Under the pieces are notes generated by a model. That model was not told where the DNA came from. It did no database searches and was given only the letters and a program-made list of their open reading frames with translations. The translations under genes were made by a program, and so were the position numbers. Below are positions 48,047 to 52,088 of a stretch of 52,088 nt of DNA, one piece after another. This DNA comes from an uncultured Bacteroidales bacterium (GTDB lineage Bacteria; Bacteroidota; Bacteroidia; Bacteroidales; Paludibacteraceae), in NCBI GenBank assembly GCA_902778935.1, contig CACYZT010000010.1:1-52088 (forward strand), written 5' to 3'. Every line of letters begins with the position of its first letter. The stretch's first letter is position 1.

Positions 48047-49951
48047 ATGAAAAAGCATCTTTTATCTTTGAGCATAGCGGTCTTTCTCCTTTGGCTCAGT
48101 CCTGCGTGGACCTCTGCTCTCGCGCAGCAGGACGACCGCTGTAACAGCAATTTCGGTTTCAGTATAGAGGGCGGGTTCAGCCATCTCTTCTTCGGACCCA
48201 ATCTCAACCCGCTGGACAACTATGCTACGCCTTCCTATGGAGGTGGAGCAGGCGCTACCTTCTTCTATGAGCTCCAGTACAAGCACTTCCTCTTCCGCAC
48301 CGGTTTCGGCGTCAACTATTCGCTCAATACCAATCGCTTCAAGTCGCCCAATTATGATATGGCTATCAAGGAGTACCCGACGATGACCTATCATTATAAC
48401 TTCTCCAATTTCCGTGAGACAACGACCTACGGCGTGGGTTATGTGCCTGTTTATTTTGGTGGTTTGTTCAATCGGTTCTTCTTCCTCGTCGGTGCGAAGA
48501 TAGGCGTCCTGCCTTTCTATAACTTCACTTGGTCCAATACTGATTTGGCTATCTCCGCCACCGATAATGATATCATCGACCCGCTGGAGAACATCTCGAC
48601 GCACCAGATGGGTAACTATAGTCTCAAAAGTCAGACTTTCCCTATCGACTACAACCGGCTTAATGTGATGGGTTCGCTCGAGTTCGGTATCAATCTCGAT
48701 AAGTATGCATGGGCGAAAAAGGACCCGAAGCAGAAAGTGGACAAGGCGCAACAGTACCGCGACTCGCGCAGACGTAAGTCCTTCAAGGAACGTCAGCACT
48801 ACCGCCTCTCTTTCTTCCTGGACTACGGCTGTATGAATATGTTCTCCTATCGCGCTAATCCGGTTCCGAACCCCGAGACCATGACGCCCGACGGAGGACT
48901 CTATGCCATCACCGGTGTCAGCGATGTCACGCCCGGTTCGATGTTCGGCTATGCTCCGCATGCCAACGGCTTCCTGCATAATATGATGTTTGGTATCAAG
49001 TTCGCAATGATGTGCGAAGTGCCGCATAAGGCACCGAAGAAAGGTAGCCAGAAGCATCCGTATATCTATACTTATGTCAGCGATGAGCTCACCGGCAAAC
49101 CTCTTGCCGGAGCACTCGTACGCACCCAGTCGATACCGCAGGGTAAGCGTAAACCCCGTATCGTGGAGAAAGAGACCGATGCCAAACGCGGACGCGTTAT
49201 GCGCTCGTACCCTGCAGGAGAATATATCGTCTCCGTCTCGCGTTCCGGCTATTTCCCGCAACCTCCGTTTAACTTCACCCACCAGGACGACTACGATACG
49301 CTCCATATCGCCCTTTATCCGCATCGTACGCTACGCACGCAAGTGGTGGATGCCAAGACCGGACGACCCGTTCCTGCGTCTGTCACGCTTACTGACCAGG
49401 ACGGCAAGCAAGTCGCTTCCGGTAATGTTGATAGCCTCTCCCAGATGCTCTCTACCGTCGTTGATGACCGTAAGCAGCTCACTCTCTGTGCTTCCGCCAA
49501 GGGATACAAGGATACCTGCGTGACCGTCGCGAATGTCAGCGATATCATGAATGTGCAGCTCGAACCGCGTATCATCAAGCGCTTTGTGCTCAAGAACCTG
49601 CTCTTCGCTACCGACAAGACCAAGATTCTGCCGTCCTCTAAGGCTGCACTCAATGAGCTCTATCGTATGCTCAAGGAGAACCCCGATATCCGTATTCGTA
49701 TCGTAGGACATACCGATGATACCGGACGGGATGAGTATAACTACCGCCTGTCTGTCGGACGTGCCAACAGCGTCAAGCGTGAGATGGTCAACCGCGGTAT
49801 CGCACCCTCACGTATCGAGACCGCCGGTAGAGGTGAGAAAGACCCCATCGTCAAGAACGACTCCGAGCGCCATCGTCAGATGAACAGACGTGTTGAAATC
49901 GAAATCCTCGGCGGTGCCTCTATTGACACCTTCATCCAAAACGAGAGGTAA
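48047..49951 (+). CDS. OmpA-family outer-membrane protein with carboxypeptidase-regulatory-like domains
   Basis: 634 residues. Signal peptide about 1-27. An N-terminal outer-membrane beta-barrel (about 30-330, alternating aromatic strands), then two beta-sandwich domains (YVSDELTGKPLAGALVRTQ near 345 and RTQVVDAKTGRPVPASVTL near 430) and a C-terminal OmpA peptidoglycan-binding domain (LLFATDKTKILPSSKAALNEL, IRIVGHTDDTGRDEYNYRLSVGRANSV, HRQMNRRVEIEIL). It ties the outer membrane to the cell wall and resembles the OmpA-like partners of type IX-exported proteins. Together with the two preceding genes it suggests a surface-adhesion unit. A terminator follows. Confidence 0.87.
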   Translation: MKKHLLSLSIAVFLLWLSPAWTSALAQQDDRCNSNFGFSIEGGFSHLFFGPNLNPLDNYATPSYGGGAGATFFYELQYKHFLFRTGFGVNYSLNTNRFKSPNYDMAIKEYPTMTYHYNFSNFRETTTYGVGYVPVYFGGLFNRFFFLVGAKIGVLPFYNFTWSNTDLAISATDNDIIDPLENISTHQMGNYSLKSQTFPIDYNRLNVMGSLEFGINLDKYAWAKKDPKQKVDKAQQYRDSRRRKSFKERQHYRLSFFLDYGCMNMFSYRANPVPNPETMTPDGGLYAITGVSDVTPGSMFGYAPHANGFLHNMMFGIKFAMMCEVPHKAPKKGSQKHPYIYTYVSDELTGKPLAGALVRTQSIPQGKRKPRIVEKETDAKRGRVMRSYPAGEYIVSVSRSGYFPQPPFNFTHQDDYDTLHIALYPHRTLRTQVVDAKTGRPVPASVTLTDQDGKQVASGNVDSLSQMLSTVVDDRKQLTLCASAKGYKDTCVTVANVSDIMNVQLEPRIIKRFVLKNLLFATDKTKILPSSKAALNELYRMLKENPDIRIRIVGHTDDTGRDEYNYRLSVGRANSVKREMVNRGIAPSRIETAGRGEKDPIVKNDSERHRQMNRRVEIEILGGASIDTFIQNER

Positions 49952-49976
49952 GTAAAATCGTTTGAACGAATGTGAG

Positions 49977-50011
49977 ACAAGAAAAGCGCACCAAAAATGC
50001 GCTTTTTCTTG
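49977..50011 (+). terminator. Intrinsic terminator of the long operon
   Basis: CAAGAAAAGCGCA, loop CCAAAAA, TGCGCTTTTTCTTG: a long stem with one bulged T and a T-rich 3' arm. Its last three bases are the TTG of the promoter that follows. Confidence 0.8.
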
Positions 50012-50038
50012 CATATATCGAAATTTGTTGTACCTTTG
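50009..50038 (+). promoter_or_regulatory. Orphan Bacteroidota promoter
   Basis: TTG (50009-50011) followed by CATATATC, 19 bp spacer, TACCTTTG (50031-50038). No reading frame follows within 250 bp before the next promoter at 50272, so it may drive a small RNA or a long leader of the recombinase gene. Confidence 0.65.
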
Positions 50039-50101
50039 CCGCGGATAAGAGCAATTGTTGAGTAATCGTTGAGTAATCGTTGAGGCAAGTAAGGGTAAAA
50101 C

Positions 50102-50153
50102 CGTATCCCACCTTACCCTATATATACGTAGTATATATCCCGTGATATTGAAA
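50102..50153 (-). repeat. Dispersed 52-bp repeat, copy 2
   Basis: Matches the reverse complement of 94-145 at 50 of 52 positions. It lies between the orphan promoter and the recombinase promoter. GTAAGGGTAA just upstream is also shared with the flank of copy 1. Confidence 0.85.
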
Positions 50154-50271
50154 TCTTCCGATAATTCCCGCTTATCATTTCAGTACTCATTTACCTACCC
50201 GCAAAATGCCACTTTTACTAAATTATACATAGTATATATACTTTTTGTTTGAATTTTTCCAAAAGAAAAAC

Positions 50272-50302
50272 TTGCATATTTGCAAAATTTGTTGTACCTT
50301 TG
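50272..50302 (+). promoter_or_regulatory. Bacteroidota promoter for the tyrosine recombinase
   Basis: TTG (50272-50274) followed by CATATTTG, 20 bp spacer, TACCTTTG (50295-50302). Transcription should start near 50309. Confidence 0.8.
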
Positions 50303-50351
50303 CACGCAAAATTGTGGAAAGATGCCGCGGTTTCCGTATCAAGCTAATCCT

Positions 50352-51305
50352 ATGATAAAGCATTTTCTTGACTATATCGCTATTGAGCGGAAGTATTCGC
50401 AGCGAACGGTAGAAGCCTACCGCGACGACCTGCGGGACTTTTGTCGTTTCCTGGGTTGGGAACCTGAGGAATTCGACCCTGAGAAGGTCGGCGAGGAGGA
50501 TGTCAAGATATGGATGCTCGATTTGCTGGAGCAGCAACACCAGTCGCCGCGCTCCGTCAAACGCAAGTTGTCCGCGCTGCATAGTTTCTATAAATTCCTG
50601 TTGCGGCAAGGGCGTGTGAAGAAAGATATTACCACGCGCGTCGTGGCGCCGAAAGCGGACAAACCCCTGCCTGTCTTTTTCCGAGAAACGGAGATGGCAG
50701 AGGAAGAACGCAATTCGGAAATCAGGATACAGAACTCCGACAACCCCTTCAATGATACGCGCGATGCACTCATCATCGAGATGCTATACCAGACCGGCAT
50801 GCGTCAGGCGGAACTGCTTAATCTGCAGGACGCCGATTTGGACTTGACACAGGGACAAGTGCGCATCTTCGGTAAGCGACGCAAAGAGCGCGTGGTGCCG
50901 ATAGGGCAGGGCCTCGTCGCCCAGATTAAGGACTATATGGCCGCTCGCGAGAAGGTAATGGGCAATGAACAAGGGCAAATAGCAAATAGTGTTCCCGCCT
51001 TTTTCGTCAAGCAGAAGAAATCCGGCGAACTCGTGCCGCTGAGCAAAAACACCTTATATACTATCGTGCGCACACGTATGGGAGAGGTCAGCACGCTCAA
51101 GAAGCACTCGCCGCACGTGCTCCGCCATACCTTTGCCACCGCGATGCTCGATAACGGAGCCGACATACGTACCATCCAGGAACTTTTGGGGCATGCTTCG
51201 CTCAGCACAACCCAGGTTTATACCCATACCACCTTCGAGCAGATAAAACGCGTTTATAACGCCACGCATCCCCGTGCAAAGCAAAATAAAGAGCCCAAAA
51301 AGTAA
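50352..51305 (+). CDS. XerC/XerD-type tyrosine recombinase
   Basis: 317 residues. It resolves chromosome dimers at dif sites or acts as a closely related recombinase. The N-terminal SAM-like domain (about 1-95) is followed by the catalytic core: Arg in TGMRQAELL, Lys in GKRRKERVVP, HxxR in HVLRHTFATAM, His in LLGHAS and the nucleophile Tyr in TTQVYTH, all intact. Two patches, RNSEIRIQNSD (about 120) and NEQGQIANS (about 202), are encoded by near-repeated words and replace usual linkers. An ATG at 50322 would add ten residues (MPRFPYQANP); both starts follow the promoter. Confidence 0.9.
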   Translation: MIKHFLDYIAIERKYSQRTVEAYRDDLRDFCRFLGWEPEEFDPEKVGEEDVKIWMLDLLEQQHQSPRSVKRKLSALHSFYKFLLRQGRVKKDITTRVVAPKADKPLPVFFRETEMAEEERNSEIRIQNSDNPFNDTRDALIIEMLYQTGMRQAELLNLQDADLDLTQGQVRIFGKRRKERVVPIGQGLVAQIKDYMAAREKVMGNEQGQIANSVPAFFVKQKKSGELVPLSKNTLYTIVRTRMGEVSTLKKHSPHVLRHTFATAMLDNGADIRTIQELLGHASLSTTQVYTHTTFEQIKRVYNATHPRAKQNKEPKK

Positions 51306-51341
51306 GAAAAACATCTTTTTTTGCATTTTTTTTCAAAAAGA

Positions 51342-51373
51342 TTTGGTCAATTCAAAAAAAAGCAGTACCTTTG
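51342..51373 (+). promoter_or_regulatory. Promoter of the tRNA cluster
   Basis: TTTG (51342-51345), 20 bp spacer with eight A, TACCTTTG (51366-51373). The region from -33 to -7 is identical to the tRNA-Phe promoter except for one base. The leader contains tandem AAATCGT words (51421-51455). Confidence 0.8.
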
Positions 51374-51460
51374 CACGCTTTTTCGTTCGGACGGATTACA
51401 ATGACGTCGCTCAGCGGAGCTAAATCGTAAATCGTAAATCGTCAAATCGTAAATGCTTTT

Positions 51461-51569
51461 GCCTCTATAGCTCAGTTGGTAGAGCACTAGATTTGTAATC
51501 CAGCGGTCGTTGGTTCGAGTTGTAAATCTGCTGTCTTCGACTTCGGTGGTTCGAATCCATCCGCACCCA
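51461..51569 (+). pseudogene. Chimeric tRNA: tRNA-Thr(UGU) 5' part joined to tRNA-Tyr(GUA) 3' part
   Basis: 51461-51520 is a tRNA-Thr from acceptor GCCTCTA through the D arm, anticodon loop TTTGTAA and the start of the T arm (GGTTCGAGT), but its 3' acceptor strand is missing. 51521-51569 begins in an anticodon loop (TGTAAA) and continues with the long variable arm, T arm and acceptor CGCACCCA of a tRNA-Tyr, whose 5' half is missing. Neither half can fold into a complete tRNA. It is either a real deletion or an assembly misjoin. Confidence 0.8.
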
Positions 51570-51585
51570 CAGCGCTTGCGCTAAG

Positions 51586-51629
51586 GCTCCATACGACTCG
51601 CGACCTCGTCGCTCGTATGAATTTTCGCC
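51586..51629 (+). repeat. tRNA-associated hairpin repeat, copy 2
   Basis: ATACGA/TCGTAT outer stem and GCGAC/GTCGC inner stem. 38 of 44 bases match 20761-20804. It lies between the chimeric tRNA and tRNA-Gly. Confidence 0.65.
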
Positions 51630-51733
51630 TTGCGCTACGCTTCCCCCAAAGCAAACAGCCGACGGCTTGGTTTCCTTTGGGGACCCCGAAAGGGGGAGTT
51701 ATGCCTGAAGTTGCGCGAGTGCTCATGCAAGCT

Positions 51734-51806
51734 GCGGAAATAGCTCAGTCGATAGAGCACTAGCCTTCCAAGCTGGGGGTCGCGGGTTTGAGTCCCGTTT
51801 TCCGCT
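51734..51806 (+). tRNA. tRNA-Gly (anticodon UCC)
   Basis: 73 nt. Acceptor GCGGAAA/TTTCCGC fully paired, discriminator U, anticodon loop CTTCCAA (TCC). T arm sequence GGGTTTGAGTCCC is unusual in having TTTGAGT rather than TTCGA. Confidence 0.93.
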
Positions 51807-51811
51807 CTTAT

Positions 51812-51883
<72 letters not shown>

Positions 51884-51928
51884 CTGATCGCGCGACAGCG
51901 CGAACTCTGGTTCACAGAGTCAAAACAT

Positions 51929-51965
51929 AAGGTTGGTCAACGGTCGTACTTGACCGACCTTTTTT
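51929..51965 (+). terminator. Intrinsic terminator or attenuator before tuf
   Basis: AAGGTTGGTCAA pairs with TTGACCGACCTT (one G-U) around an 8- to 9-nt loop and is followed by T residues. It separates the tRNA cluster from tuf and could end most tRNA transcripts. Confidence 0.8.
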
Positions 51966-52027
51966 AAGTAAAAAGAATAAGTTAAACAATTTTGTTTATT
52001 AACGTTAATAAAAATTAAAGAATTACT

Positions 52028-52088
52028 ATGGCAAAAGAAAAATTTGACCGTTCGAAACCGCACGTTAACATCGGTACCATCGGTCACG
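52028..52088 (+). CDS. tuf: Elongation factor Tu, 5' end only (cut by window edge)
   Basis: Only 20 residues are visible: MAKEKFDRSKPHVNIGTIGH, the conserved EF-Tu N-terminus leading into the GTP-binding P-loop (GHVDHGKTT expected next). EF-Tu brings aminoacyl-tRNA to the ribosome. The position after tRNA-Thr(GGU) is the usual one. The start ATG follows an A/T-rich leader of about 60 bases after the terminator. Confidence 0.97.
   Translation, partial: MAKEKFDRSKPHVNIGTIGH

Larger units (their letters stand above)
49952..50351. other. Intergenic region before the recombinase gene
   Basis: About 400 bases without a gene: terminator, orphan promoter, tandem TTGAGTAATCG (50057-50079), the 52-bp repeat (50102-50153), a TATACATAGTATATATAC stretch near 50223-50240 and the recombinase promoter at 50272-50302. 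Confidence 0.6.

Noticed and set aside
48062-49324. 420-codon antisense frame opposite the OmpA-family gene
   Set aside because: The plus-strand gene has a signal peptide and OmpA domain; the antisense product resembles nothing.
50352-51305. Recombinase as integrase of the island or phase-variation enzyme
   Set aside because: Its length and motifs fit a housekeeping XerC/D protein and it lies 30 kb from the island; no invertible promoter was seen beside it.
51487-51726. 79-codon minus-strand frame over the chimeric tRNA
   Set aside because: Its ADGFEPPKSKTADLQ-type sequence is the familiar antisense translation of tRNA genes.

Overview
The window comes from the chromosome of a member of the Bacteroidota, most likely an uncultured gut or rumen Bacteroidales. 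Evidence: a SusC/SusD pair, secreted proteins with type IX-like C-terminal tails, a BspA-type leucine-rich-repeat protein, a DUF5063 gene, a tmRNA tag ending in YALAA, and at least 15 copies of the Bacteroidota promoter (TTG, about 20 bp, then TAnnTTTG). No 16S gene is present, so the genus cannot be named.

Layout. 1-647 is non-coding. 648-3331 (minus) is an operon of a DUF5063 protein, a 3'-5' exonuclease and alkaline phosphatase. It diverges from 3434-9701 (plus): a periplasmic coiled-coil protein, upp, a VanZ-like protein, dprA, a small membrane protein, a topoisomerase/gyrase A subunit and a Maf pyrophosphatase. 9711-14525 (minus) is pta, ackA, a cytoplasmic GH13 enzyme and a UbiA prenyltransferase. 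14526-20091 looks like an accessory island: an AAA/DUF4143 ATPase, an EcoRI-type adenine methyltransferase followed by a DUF262-HNH nuclease (a restriction-modification-like pair), and a YoeB-type toxin-antitoxin module between two 38-bp direct repeats. It abuts a stable-RNA block: tRNA(CAU), tmRNA and tRNA-Ala, the last with a duplicated 3' end.

20888-34025 holds a DUF4832 lipoprotein and a polysaccharide utilisation locus (glycan-binding protein, SusC, SusD, GH144-like enzyme, GH3 beta-glucosidase, then an SDR dehydrogenase and a sugar MFS transporter). The GH144 plus GH3 pairing suggests beta-1,2-glucan as substrate. After tRNA-Phe and trmO comes a nearly gap-free 14.7-kb gene run (35276-49951) with one visible promoter and one terminator: three secreted GH13 alpha-amylases, two deoxynucleoside kinases, a BspA-like LRR protein, a large secreted adhesin-like protein and an OmpA-family outer-membrane protein. 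The window ends with a XerC/D recombinase, a tRNA cluster containing a Thr/Tyr chimera, tRNA-Gly, tRNA-Thr and the start of tuf.

The most unusual features are the methyltransferase/DUF262-HNH pair with an inverted repeat over its promoter, the repeat-flanked toxin-antitoxin module next to ssrA, the tRNA-Thr/Tyr chimera, a 52-bp repeat in opposite orientations near the two ends of the window, and a short C-terminal tail shared by four glycan-active secreted proteins. All functions are read from sequence motifs; no database search was possible.
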